Positions 48,625-59,451 of a DNA stretch of 64,000 nucleotides are shown here, piece by piece. Position numbers and translations under genes: made by a program. This DNA is from Zhengitettix transpicula (Eukaryota > Arthropoda > Insecta > Orthoptera > Tetrigidae), in contig CM073593.1 in assembly GCA_037074705.1 (NCBI GenBank), forward strand, positions 101,765,738-101,829,737, read 5' to 3'. Positions within the stretch are counted from its first letter, which is position 1, and the number at the start of each line of letters is the position of its first letter. Under the pieces are notes generated by a model, which saw nothing but the letters and a program-made list of their open reading frames with translations, ran no database searches and was not told the origin of the DNA.

Positions 48625-48700
48625 TTGCAGACAGGCTATAATTAAGGTAATCCACATAGTTGATACTTCCCTCTAATACCATAGGAAAGGGACTGAAAGG
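48625..48700 (-). mobile_element. R1 retroposon, 3' end fragment
   Basis: About 75 bp of the R1 3' end, cut off by the tandem duplication junction. Confidence 0.8.
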
Positions 48701-48990
48701 AATAATTTATCATGGCATTTATTGATAAAAACTGTGAAAGATTTTTTAAATAACATCAGATGCACACAAAATTATATTTAGTTTTACCTGAGCGGTTGTG
48801 CGAATTATTTTCATATTGGTCCATTTGAATTTAGTTTTATTGACAAGGAGTAAAAACACGCAAAAAATATTTACTTAGATATAATGATGAATATGAAAAT
48901 GAAAAAAAAGGAGAAAAAGAAGAAGAAAAACAGGCTATAATTAGGGTAACCCACATAGTTGTTACTTCCCATAGGACAGATATTGAAAAG
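48701..48990. repeat. Tandem duplication, unit 2 (short purine tract)
   Basis: Second copy of the 48095-48700 unit with a purine tract of only about 45 bp (48895-48940), continuing into the longer R1 copy. Confidence 0.85.
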
Positions 48991-49237
48991 GGGAATGCTG
49001 ATCCTATCAGGCGCATTCGCTTTAAATTTGAAGCAGGGAAACCCCAAGAATAACCTGCATCAGGTAGGTCGGGCAATGGTAATTGTCCAGTGCCCTTCCG
49101 ATGATGACTAAAGAGGGGTTTGCTGTGGGGTTGCCAGCATTCGCTTTTCCATGACTTGACAAGTTTAGGAGGCAGCTGGCCATCTATTCTGACAGAGAGA
49201 GGAGAAGGCATCCCCAAACGACAGGCTTCCATCAGCA
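48935..49237 (-). mobile_element. R1 retroposon, internally deleted
   Basis: The tail, the GACCTACCTGATGCA block and part of the 5' half remain. The CCTTGGCTACC block and the GGTTCCCAC block are deleted. It ends close to an AT microsatellite. Confidence 0.82.
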
Positions 49238-49247
49238 ATGAATATGC

Positions 49248-49253
<6 letters not shown>

Positions 49254-49298
<45 letters not shown>
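49254..49298. repeat. (AT)n microsatellite
   Basis: About 22 AT units. Confidence 0.95.
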
Positions 49299-49299
<1 letters not shown>

Positions 49300-51284
49300 A
49301 ATAAATATTTTATATATAATTTTAATTTCTTGGTTATTTATTTAAGTATTTGAATTTATACGTGTCCCGTTTACCTCAAATTGGGGGTACCAACGAAACC
49401 ACTAAATAAAATCAAAATAACGGATTACGGGAAACGAAGCTCAAGTCGTAAAATAACCCGTGTACTCGCCAGTTTTTGTGTTGGAAATGCAGGATCGATC
49501 GTCACAAGGATCAATTCGGATTATCGTGAGCAAACAACGACCAGCGGAACTTAAATAATAAATACGGCGGTGAGGCCTTTAACACACGCGGACTATGAAG
49601 AGATCATTTCAAAAGCTACGAAGATAAGCGCTGTAAGAAATACTGAAATTATCATCAGGTTACTAAAATTTCACTAAGTATATTTTCAAAAGAATAATAA
49701 TAATCCGTATGTCATACTTGATAAATTAGTTAATGAAATTAAACATCAGAAAGAGTTTTTTTAGAAACCAGTAAAAATTTTTAAAATTGAATACAAGTGT
49801 CCTGAGGAATAAATTATTTATATTCAGTCTCAATTGTATTATGTATAGAAAAAATTATTTATTAATTTAAAAAATCATTATATATATATATATGATGAAG
49901 TATTTAATAATTTTATATTTAAAGAGCCCCCGGTTGGAGTATGACGAAAAAATTATTTACAGATATTTAAATGAAATTTTTGTTTGTCTATAATACTTAA
50001 ATTAGATAATGAAGTAGCAAATTAACAAATAAAATTAACGGATAAAAAAAAGTCCTTACAAAAGTTTCTGAAAGTCTTGTTGCTTTCATCAGGTGATATA
50101 AAATCGTATCAGGTATTTAATAAAAAATATAATTATCACCGTCACCAAAAAATGTAAACGTAACTTCGTTAAATAAACTCATGAATTATTTATTTTCTTG
50201 TTCCTGTTATTATGACGTAAAATATAATTTTCTTTTCCTTTCTGGATACCTATTAATCATTTCAACACTGTATTTATTTTGCATTCATTACCCGAAAATA
50301 AATTGGGGCCCCCTTGGTTTGACATTTATTTGACTGCGGCAGTGTCCATTCATTGAGATACTAAATTTTCTATTTACTGAAAGCGGCAGAGTTTTACTGA
50401 ATCACTACCCTCAGAGACTATTTAGGTGGATTTGTGATCCACGAACCCCCCTTTTTAACTTAGCAGCATGACGGGAAGCTCATTATTCGACGTGTGGGTT
50501 TATTACGGGGGAAAATTCACGCTGCGGTTGGCAGCACTGAGCTGGAGGCTTTTACCTCCATCAAGCTCGATTAGGCGTATCGCATTTCGAGTGATCCTTG
50601 ATCGCTCTCAAATTCTACCAAAGCGAGAAAGGAAAGAGAGAAAGGGAAACATATTCAAAAATTTATTTTCTTTAAAAGAAAATATCACGTTGAATCAGCA
50701 AAGAATTTAAAACTGGTATTATACAGATATATAAAACTATACGTACAACGTTAAAAAATAAAATTACCCGCGTTTCGTTTTGGGCTCTGAAACAGCAGCT
50801 ATCAAAGCAGAAGTGGTAAATTACTTGTTAACGAACCTTTGCTGTCTTTTAATTTACTAAATCAAATTCAAATGCGAAAACAGAAAGTTTTCAGCCGTGT
50901 CAATGTTTGTGTTTCATCTTGTACCGATTGCGATACAACTTTTCCCATTTGTGACGTCATGAATATTTATGTTGTTGTTTACTTCCCTCGTATTCAGTTT
51001 TGGAATTTTCAATTAGCAGCATGATGTCATATGATTATTAATTTCTTTTTCTAAATAAAAATTATTATTCACATGCAGCAGAAATGAGTTGAGGGGGTGT
51101 GAATCACTGCAGGAACTGTGAGAAGTAATCTGGATGTTTTCTTTGTGCCTTTTTTATTATTTAATTAATATAAGATTCCAACATAAATCACATGCATATA
51201 TCGTAACTGCTTTTTATATACAATCGACTCCTGAAGTCATTTAAAATTTGCCTTCGGACTAAAACTCGCATTTATTTCTGATGC
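49299..51284. other. AT-rich stretch, no gene recognised
   Basis: The frame at 50468-50710 lies in a mildly GC-richer patch but has no recognised family. A hammerhead-like motif lies at 50058-50092. Confidence 0.4.
50058..50092 (-). ncRNA. Hammerhead-like motif, altered stem III
   Basis: On the minus strand the CTGATGA core, a weak hairpin (GAAAGCAACAAGACTTTC) and GAAACTTT. The ACGT stem III is changed to ACTT, so only a longer loop pairing with GT downstream could rescue it. Confidence 0.35.
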
Positions 51285-51800
51285 ATGCGAGGGTTATTCT
51301 CTCGCAGGCAGAACATTATAGGAGAGACACGAATGTGCAACCTTAGGGGATGCCTTTTCCTCTCCGTTTTTGAACTAAGGTTCCTACAGACCGAGGCACC
51401 TCGGCCTCTTCTGAGAGGTGTATGTTCCGGGGTCACAGACCTTGGGCATACGGTAAGATTTGTTCGCTATTCCCATTGGAATAGTCGGCCAGCTGCCTCC
51501 TAAACTGGTCGAGGCACGGACAAGGGAATGCTGCGTCCCCACAGCAAACTTCTCTGCCGCTATCGGAAGGGCGTGGGACAAGTACCCAATGCCCGACCTA
51601 CCTGATGCAGGTTTTTCTAGTGTTTTCCCTGCATTACTTTTAGGCGAATGCCGGGTAGGATCCTTAAACCATAGCCCGGGGGCCCTAGTTAACCCTTGGG
51701 CTTCCTTCCTCCACCCTTCTGCATCCCCCCTTTCAGATCGCTTCCTATGCTATTAAAGAGGAGTTGCCACCATGTGGATTAGCCAGTTACCCTAAAAAAA
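51285..51800 (+). mobile_element. R1 retroposon, full length
   Basis: Plus-strand copy of about 515 bp ending in CAGTTACCCTAAAAAAAA ('GTTGCCCT' tail subfamily). A 98-codon frame (51460-51756) corresponds in frame to the 28143-28478 frame: both begin MFAIPIGIVGQL and later carry MPDLPDAGF. Confidence 0.9.
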
Positions 51801-52300
51801 ATCTATTACGGCATTTGGGTATATGTCTCCTTTTTTATGATCGAAACGTTTAAATATTCTGTTATTCGTTTCCTTATCTTTAATAAAAAAAACAGTAGTA
51901 CTTTATTCCGAAAACTAACCCCAATATTTTTTGTTCCTATTTTCAGAAAAGCTTCATTTTTACTACAAATGTATTTTATCGTAACATGATATCAGTTATT
52001 AAATAATAATGGAGAAAACAGTGTCAAATACGAGGAAATTTGAGGTCAAATTTTAATGTGATGTATTCATCAACTTAATATTTTTAAGCCCGTAATGTAA
52101 GAGTATAAAAAATGAGGATTACCTTGAATTTTCAAGGAAGTAGGACAGGCGAATAATTCAAAATTAATGTAAAATCAAAAAATTTTCAGCTGACGCAAGT
52201 TTCTTCTCTATTTTTATTTTATTAGCCATAGTTATTCTAATTTTTTCTGTTTTGTAGCTGATAAAATAAGAATAAAAAGGTTATGAATGCAAATAATCTT
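51801..52300. other. AT-rich, nothing recognised
   Basis: Short AT-rich interval without repeats or frames of note. Confidence 0.5.
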
Positions 52301-52341
52301 GAGAGTTACATGTAATGAAATTACCAAAAAAAATTAGAAAT

Positions 52342-52375
52342 ACTACATTTCGTCCTAAATTCGGGTCCTCATCAG
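52342..52375 (-). ncRNA. Hammerhead-like ribozyme motif
   Basis: On the minus strand CTGATGA, an extra G, stem II GACC/GGAC (one mismatch), then GAAATGTA: A-T and T-G pairs make stem III and A is the cleavage-site base. Helix I ATTAC/GTATT pairs four of five next to the core. Confidence 0.5.
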
Positions 52376-52555
52376 GTAATTAGTTTTCTCCATAACATAA
52401 TATACAAAAATATTTTTCTTTATATTAATACAAATTTTTTGGGGGCCGTGGTCGGAGTCTTTATTTAATTTATATTTATTTGAATCCAAATCCATGATGA
52501 AATATTTTTTTGTATTTGATATTAAAGTGTATTAACTGAGGTAAAAAAGTATTGA

Positions 52556-52591
52556 CTGATAATGTCCAATAGGTGGGACGAAACGTTGTAC
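52556..52591 (+). ncRNA. Hammerhead-like ribozyme motif with long helix I
   Basis: The core CTGATAA (G8 changed to A) is followed by T, perfect stem II GTCC/GGAC (loop AATAGGTG) and GAAACGTT. Helix I is the best in the window: AAAAAAGTA upstream pairs fully with TACTTTTTT downstream, set off from the core by a small bulge. The G8 change would be expected to reduce cleavage. Confidence 0.5.
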
Positions 52592-52675
52592 TTTTTTTTG
52601 CCACTTCATGATGATGCAATTCACGAAAAAAAAATTGTATTATATAACCTATGATTTTTTTTCTGAATTTATTTA

Positions 52676-53447
52676 TTTTACTCATAGTTACTGTACCTTA
52701 GAATTTTTTTAAGTCGAAAGCTCCTTTGAAACTCCTTAATGTCTGTTATTAAGTTGACTTATTACCAATGCAGTGAGTTTTGACTTCAATAAATATTAAT
52801 TTTAGACTTGTGTTTCAAATACACTCAGTGATATGAGTTATGACGTCTTTAATGGCTGTAATACAACATTTTAATTTTTTTTCTGTCTCCGGAAACCTTT
52901 CACCTTTTATTTTGAATCCTAATCAACGAGGTTTCCAAGAACTCGCGTCGTTCTTCTACTTGAATTAATTAGCAAACGTCCAGTGGATGTATTAACGACC
53001 TAGATTTCAGAGATTTCCCTTTTGCCAACTTTATCTTCGTTGGCTTATCTTTTACAATTGCAACACAGAATTTCTATGTTGTGTGATGTGTTGCGATAAG
53101 GCGAAGTTACTGTGTTACAACTCGTTGTTTCAGTGGCGACTGTCGCGTGCGTAAACTCCGAAAGCAAATCTTATCAGTTACTGGAGGGGAGGAAAGTGAC
53201 AAAGGACTCTTGCTTGATTGGAGGTGAATAGAAGAAAAACACACATTGTACAATCAGAATAAAGCGAGTCGTATTTTAAAAAAATAGAGCATAGTGTGTT
53301 ATACCGAATAACTAAGTAAAATTACAGATTTGGTTCGAGTAGACTGGGTTCTTTCCCCAGAAGAATGATTTTTTACTCTACTCAACATATCAACTTGGAA
53401 CCAGCAAGGGGTATGGGAAAATAATCAGTGTCTCAACATATAAACTA
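52676..53447. other. Mostly AT-rich, nothing recognised
   Basis: A mildly GC-richer patch lies at 52900-53240. No coding frame or repeat was identified. Confidence 0.4.
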
Positions 53448-53450
53448 CTA

Positions 53451-53647
53451 TAGTCGGCACCGCGAAAATGTAATTACGAGGGTCATGGGCCTGTTCCGTC
53501 AACGTAGCCAAACATTGCGTACAATGATAGACTCGCATGGCTTTCCCCTGGGGTAACACTATTAAGAGGGATGCACAATCTGGCAACGTTCCTGGACTAG
53601 GTCGTCACCTACTTCATCTTGATATTACATTTTCGTGACGCCGACTA
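53451..53647. mobile_element. MITE with ~28-bp terminal inverted repeats
   Basis: Termini TAGTCGGC..C.CGAAAATG (left) and its reverse complement (right, CATTTTCGTGACGCCGACTA) are flanked on both sides by TA, as expected for a Tc1/mariner-type target-site duplication. The palindrome extends beyond by C/G, so the exact edge is ambiguous by a few bases. The interior is GC-richer and has no transposase, so the element is non-autonomous. It was not found elsewhere in the window. Confidence 0.85.
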
Positions 53648-53659
53648 TAGATTGTGCCA

Positions 53660-54165
53660 CCATAGAAATATTAAATAATGTAAATTAATGTAAATTATTT
53701 ATGATTAAAATAAAGCCAAATGGAAACAGTATAAGAAATATTGAAAAACTTCAAAAAGTCTTAAACGGATGATGAATATTAAAGTTAGGATCAAACCAGT
53801 AGTAAAAATCGAAAAAAAATAGATGTCTTACTAAAAAATTATTTGCAATTCATCATTCAATAATTGATTAATTTTTTTATTCAGTGAATAATTAAACCTC
53901 ATAAGACTTAAAAATTCTATAAATATAATTAAGTTTGATTATGAGGTCAAAATTTTCTATTACTATTCTAGACTTTAATTTTGTCAGACTAGCAAGGGGT
54001 GTAGTAAATTTTATTTAAAATTAATTTAGAAAAGAAAGGAAGAGAAAAGGAAAATATTTGTCTCTTGAAGGATATGAAATGACATCAAAATGTTATCAAA
54101 TAGATTATGGTTATAGAAAAAAAACAAGATTTAGAAATATAATAAATAGAAATAAGCCAATTTTT
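53660..54165. other. AT-rich, nothing recognised
   Basis: No frame or repeat of note. Confidence 0.5.
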
Positions 54166-54169
54166 AGAC

Positions 54170-54470
54170 AGAAAAAATAAATAATTAAATTAAGAACATT
54201 TCATCGGTTATTTTGCGACCTCTACATGTTCAAGTTACGAAAAAAATAATTATTTTTACGATTGTCTAGGATGAAAAAAAAATCTTAATGTCATTGTTCA
54301 TCCTTCGTTTTAACATTCTTGTACTGTATTTGGTTTTATTTTCGTCGTAAATATTTTACACTTTTTGATTTCACCGCAGCAGTCATCAAAACATTTTTAT
54401 ACTAGCTGATGAGGTCGCAAATTAAGTGATGAAACGTTCTTAATTTATCAAATTATTTTTTTTTCCTTTA
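54170..54470. repeat. Gamma foldback unit (head-to-head hammerhead-like arms)
   Basis: The left arm 54170-54235 (minus-sense) and right arm 54395-54470 (plus-sense) share TTAAGAAC, TTTCATC and TTTGCGACCTC in reverse complement. The left motif (about 54192-54230) has lost its CTGANGA core; the right one is intact. A third gamma copy is at 30930-31010. Confidence 0.75.
54406..54440 (+). ncRNA. Hammerhead-like ribozyme motif, gamma type
   Basis: The core CTGATGA is followed by one extra G, stem II GTCGC/GTGAT (five pairs including two G-U, loop AAATTAA) and GAAACGTT. Helix I starts AG/CT. All conserved core bases are present. Confidence 0.55.
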
Positions 54471-54479
54471 AAAGTGGCT

Positions 54480-54998
54480 GATTATTATTTATTAATATTT
54501 AGAAAACTTCCAGAAGAGATTTTTTTTGAGAGAATTAAACTATGCTATGAAGACTTAAAGATCCTGATGATTACGATAGAATTTAAGAATGACGTGACAT
54601 ATTTATTGTGCTGTCATGTAATAAAAAATACCCTTAAATTTATTACAGAATAACATTTCCGAGAGTGATTTTCTCACAAAAAAATTGTGGAAAATCAAAT
54701 GTAGGATATAATAAAAAATGTTATGTATGGGAAATTAAATGGCAGGAAAATGACGGGCAGGTTTAATGTGTGTCTGTTTGTTGGTAAATTCATTAGATAA
54801 AATACAAGTTTACTTTCATTAAAAAATTTGTTTTATTGAGCATAAATCGAACAAAAGGATCGATTTCGCGTATTGGCATTTGATTGATAAGGATTTTTCA
54901 CCTGGTGTGTTTTAATTTCGCTAAAATGGATCCTATTACTTCCTTGAGGAATACTGTAGTTAATAAAAAATCTAAATAAAACATTTGTATTTTCTTAG

Positions 54999-55043
<45 letters not shown>

Positions 55044-57224
55044 AAAAAAATATATTGTAATATAGGAACATGCGTGTGCACTTAATAAGGTTTTCTGATC
55101 AAAGGTAAATATATTATTTTAATAAACCGGGAAAGGATTCTTCCCCTAATTACGACTAAGTCTAGAGCATCTTTCAGAGACGAGTGTGGTGAAGCCACAC
55201 GTAAATCCTTTTGTGGTCGACGACGAATATTCCAGCACTCTCACCGTTTGTAAAGTGCCACAGTTCTAATTCCAGGTAAAAGTTTTCGTTGTAAACTGTT
55301 TCACTTGGGGGTTTTTGAATAGAGTCGGTGGTGTCGGTTGATACAGCGTATTTCTGCTGCGTCTGTCGCGTTACCTGTGACCTTTCCTCTCTCCCTTCCA
55401 CACCACGCCGCGGCGGTGTGTTTTACTTTAAAGGGCGTCGTGTCGCCTCGCCCGGGCCGATGTAATGAATCGCAAAGAAGCAAGCTTTTATAGACGAAGT
55501 GGTTGGTCTGTCTGCACTTCGTCTCCATTGGTATTGAGCGAGCGCGGGGAAGGGGGAGAAAAAGTAGAATTGGTGACGCTTGAGGTGTGGTGCAGCGCCC
55601 CTTTAAAGGCCGGGGGAAGAACCTACTGACCTGGAATTTCACCCTCTCATTCACATCATAGCTACACGCGGAGCCTTGTGTAGCAAACTCGCCCCCCCCC
55701 CCACGTCGAAAAATATACTCTGGTCGTATCCACCTCCATGAGTAAACGGTGTTAATGTCACCCTCTACATGACACAGAAAAAAAACCCAGCGATAGAGGA
55801 CTTCTCTTATTGTCCGTCAAAATAATTGGGTCTGTGAATAACAGAAAAAATAAAATATGATTTAAAATTAATAAAATATGTTTCCTGTAAAATGAAATAT
55901 TTCAGATATACACAACTGAAGTATTTTACGAGAATCGAAGGAGACTTAGAATTCAAATTTTTATATTTATTTAACCATATATGGAATCCTTAGTAAAATA
56001 ACTGTCCTATGGAGCTACACGAGTTCATGATTCCAGGTACGAAAATAAGAGTAGGATTTTCTCCAGAAATAAAAACTGATGTTGTGGCGAAACAATTTTT
56101 TTATCAAATATGCACGACTCATTCAGCCTTATTGGGGGAAGAAAAAAATTGAACTGAAACAATTCAGGAATAACTGTAGAGAGTTGTAGAACCTGTAAGG
56201 TTCCAGTGTCAGCACTCCACAAATTTATATGCGTTTTAGTTGTGTCTCTAGACTTTTTCGTTAAAGATTAAAAAACTCGAGCAACCATTTAACTAAATTT
56301 CGATTCACAAGAGAATGTAAAGGAATAGCCAAAACAAAATGGAGCTTATATATTTTTTTTAAAAAAAAAAGGAAGAAAAGATGTTTACAATTGGAAAATA
56401 AGTAACGAACCGAACCCTCATTTCAATGATGACTTGAGAATTTTAAAACTGATTTCTTTTGTATCTGAAGATATTGATGCAGGATGATTGTGAATAATGG
56501 TTGCATGGGTTTTTGAACAGATGCAACGGATATGAGTGACAGTTCTGAAATAAGAATCTCAGACACAGAAAAAAAAATTTCATGCCATCATCTCTCTTAT
56601 TTTGTGTCGACGACGTCGATAAGAAACGTTATCAAACGACCCTGCGACGTCGGACGGGAGATGCGGAGGAAAGAGATACCACGGGATTCAGAAACAGCGG
56701 ACCGATTAATAGCTCCAGGACCGAAACCTAACCCCCCCGTCTCCTCTTCCCAGGTTCTCCCATTGCTGGTGCACAGATTGAAATACATTTTGCTCCAGCC
56801 GCCATCAATCACTTTCTGTAACAACAGCGAGCGCAGTGCAGCCGCCAAAAACTTCGAGTCGGGGGGGTCCTGCTGCCGGTTTTGATTAATGGCATCGTCT
56901 CCTCCTTCTCCTCATTCTACGCACCACCTTCTCCTTCTTTTGCTGTCAAAAGAGGAATAAATATATCAGTATAAAAAAAGGTGGGGGGGGGGAAATACGG
57001 AAGGCGGAAACCACCCCCTAACCGTAGCAGACAACGAGAACGACACGGATCGCTGGCGATACAGTTTTTACTCTTTTCTTTTCTCTGAACGCACACCAAA
57101 GCTCATACAGCTGGAAGCAACGATATTTCTGTGATGGAGTTATATTCCGAATTTTTAATTTCCTTTTTTCCGGGAAAATAACTACGTAAATTAAATGAAT
57201 TAGATCAGTTCATCTATCTATAAA
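54480..57224. other. AT-rich with GC-richer islets at 55180-55720 and 56520-56900
   Basis: The islets hold overlapping frames on both strands (117-codon minus frame at 55301-55654; 117-codon plus frame at 56532-56885) without recognised families. In the first islet two inverted CTTTAAAGGG-type words (about 55425 and 55600) flank CpG-rich sequence. C- and G-runs occur at 55691-55701 and 56983-56991. Confidence 0.35.
55005..55041. repeat. (TA)n microsatellite
   Basis: A TA array of about 18 units. Confidence 0.95.
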
Positions 57225-57745
57225 ATAAAATAAAAACATGTATGTATTTATTTACGTTAATTTCTGTAAAAATTTAAACGCCTAAACAGATAGCAATTAA
57301 AATAGTTACACATATTCTTCAAAACACGAGAAACGGTACTAGTATCAAGGTAGAAAGAATTTATAATTAAAAAGAGTGATAATTTTGTGTTAAATTACTG
57401 CGCGCCAAGAGATCGCGACTTAACGTGTGAGAGAGAGAGACGTTACTACGAGACGAACAGAGGAAATAGTTCCTTTTTCCGTAATGAAATAAAGCAGATA
57501 TATTTTCATTCATTAAAAAATATAATTTTATCCAGTAATACTCCATCGAATGATGATAAAAGGAACGAAATACTTTATAAACCTTGCGTGAAATGTAAGT
57601 TAATTTTCGCACCATATTAGGGACTCAAATACGGCGACCATTTGTTTACATTGTGAATCTAGCTAAAAATTCATCAATTTAATCTTTCGTAATGTCTGAA
57701 GACTGAGGGACAATTATAAAAAAGGTATATATAAGGCAACTGATA
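57225..57745 (+). repeat. Delta-family dispersed repeat, copy 2
   Basis: Inverted relative to 43690-44200. Short indels include a GA run (57429-57440) absent from the other copy. The open frames on both strands inside it are not shared by copy 1. Confidence 0.8.
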
Positions 57746-59450
57746 TTAAATTCCTTAGTGTTTGACCTGCAGAAGACTAGAAAATAAATGAAGATGTCCG
57801 GCAACTACTTGGATTGGTCTTGGAACTATTAGAAGTAAGCCAATTACGATGGTAGTGTCATATGAGAAAACTGTCCGGTAATTGGAACACTAAGGGTTGT
57901 ACTACGATGAATCCGTAACTGGAAAAATACCCAGAGGTAGTCAGTTGTTGTTGGAAATAAAAATTGGAAGATGTTAGAAACACCCGGATCAGGTTAACTG
58001 GAGGTCAAAAAATATATTCCGTTAATTATTTATTAATAAAATTCTCCTTATAAATTGAATGAAAATAGAAAAAAGTTGTCAGAATTTTCAGATAGAGAGC
58101 ATGCCTTATAAATCCTACAAAAAAATTTTTTTTAAAACATTTAATATTCGGCTAGTATTAGGATTTTATTCATAATTCTCCAAATCCATTGTTCACTTGA
58201 TTGAAGGCATAATAACGTTTTTATTTTATTAGGTTAATTATGACAAATGTATGTTTTCAGCTTTATAAAATTCGTTTAAATTAAATTTTAAAAAATGTAT
58301 AACCATTATAATGTTACTTAACAGTTGTACCCTTACGGATTAATAAATTTAGGAAATAATTCAAAACAACGGGGTGTTTGGAGTCTAAAACAATATGCAT
58401 AAATATTTACTCTGCAAACTTTTTTAAATGGTTCTTTATGAAGAACACTAAACAAAGAATAACAAAGACTTGTAATTAACCCTGTAGCCACGGTTAGCTC
58501 CACATAATTAGTAACACTTTTTTTCTATGTGGGGGGGGGGGATAAAATAAGTACATGATTAAACATCAGTGTTAACATAAAGAGAAAATTCACCGAGCAA
58601 AAACAAAACTCTAAACGGATCAGATAATGTTTATAATGACGCAAATTTAGCCGTTAATTTGAAATTAGTGACGTAATCGTTTAAGCTGCTTCTGCCGCTG
58701 CTGCAAGCTGTTAAACAGGCTCGTATTCGTCTAAAGACAGAGCCATCAAACTATTCGGTCTTTATCTATTTTTCCACCCTCCCATTCCTCCGAAGCAGGT
58801 TGATAACAATTTTTACGACACTGTGAACGTCTTTTCGTCTTTCTTCCCACCCCTCAGCTAAACTCTTTACATTACCTCCCCCATTCCAAAAACCACTAAA
58901 AACTTTCACATTTTCTCACAGTATTTTAGCAGCTTATCTTCGCAATATATTTTACTCGGAAATATTGTTTATGGGCCAAGGAATGGACCCAGACTTCGTT
59001 GATTGAGGTTTAGAATGATCTGGATGTAAACTGAATCTGGGCGTTGAAAATATTTGATGGAGGAGAAATGATTGGCAGCGTAAACAAAATTTAACTTCAA
59101 TATATTAAATTCAAAATTTTTGAGAGAAGCATAATAACTTTTTGTAGTTATTTAAACGGAGAAATATTAAATACTAGCATTATATCTAACATTATTCATA
59201 TATATATCACTTCACTAATTATCTGAAATATTTCTAATTTATTAACTTCACAGGTTAAAATATCTGCAAAGTATTTTTTAATTAATGAGAAAAATCATTC
59301 CGCGAAAATAATCATTGGAACTTCTAATTACCGAGAGTAAGCAATCAATTACAGTAAGAAAAAGACTGTTGAGAATATTACATACGAAGAATGATAAAAA
59401 TAATTTATATTACGATTCTCCAATATTTATAGTATTTTAATATAGGTAAA
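57746..59450. other. AT-rich, nothing recognised
   Basis: A G-run occurs at 58531-58540. No coding frame or known repeat was seen. Confidence 0.45.
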
Positions 59451-59451
59451 T

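Larger units (their letters stand above)
48095..48700. repeat. Tandem duplication, unit 1 (expanded purine tract)
   Basis: Shares with unit 2 (48701-48990) the sequence TTTACCTGAGCGGTTGT, CGAATTATTTTCAT, TATTGACAAGGAGT and AATAATGATGAATATGAA, followed by a purine tract and a minus-strand R1 3' end (AGACAGGCTATAATT). The unit breaks off inside R1 at 48700. Confidence 0.85.
52305..52650. repeat. Diverged foldback unit with two hammerhead-like motifs
   Basis: The left arm (minus-sense, about 52325-52385) and right arm (plus-sense, about 52540-52610) are inverted and diverged. Both keep motif cores and the (A)n/TACT flanks. The motifs are 214 bp apart, the same distance as in the gamma unit at 54.2 kb. 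Confidence 0.55.

Noticed and set aside
48222..48682. Long Lys/Glu- and Ser/Phe-rich frames on both strands
   Set aside because: They are translations of a purine-rich low-complexity tract and have no independent coding signal.
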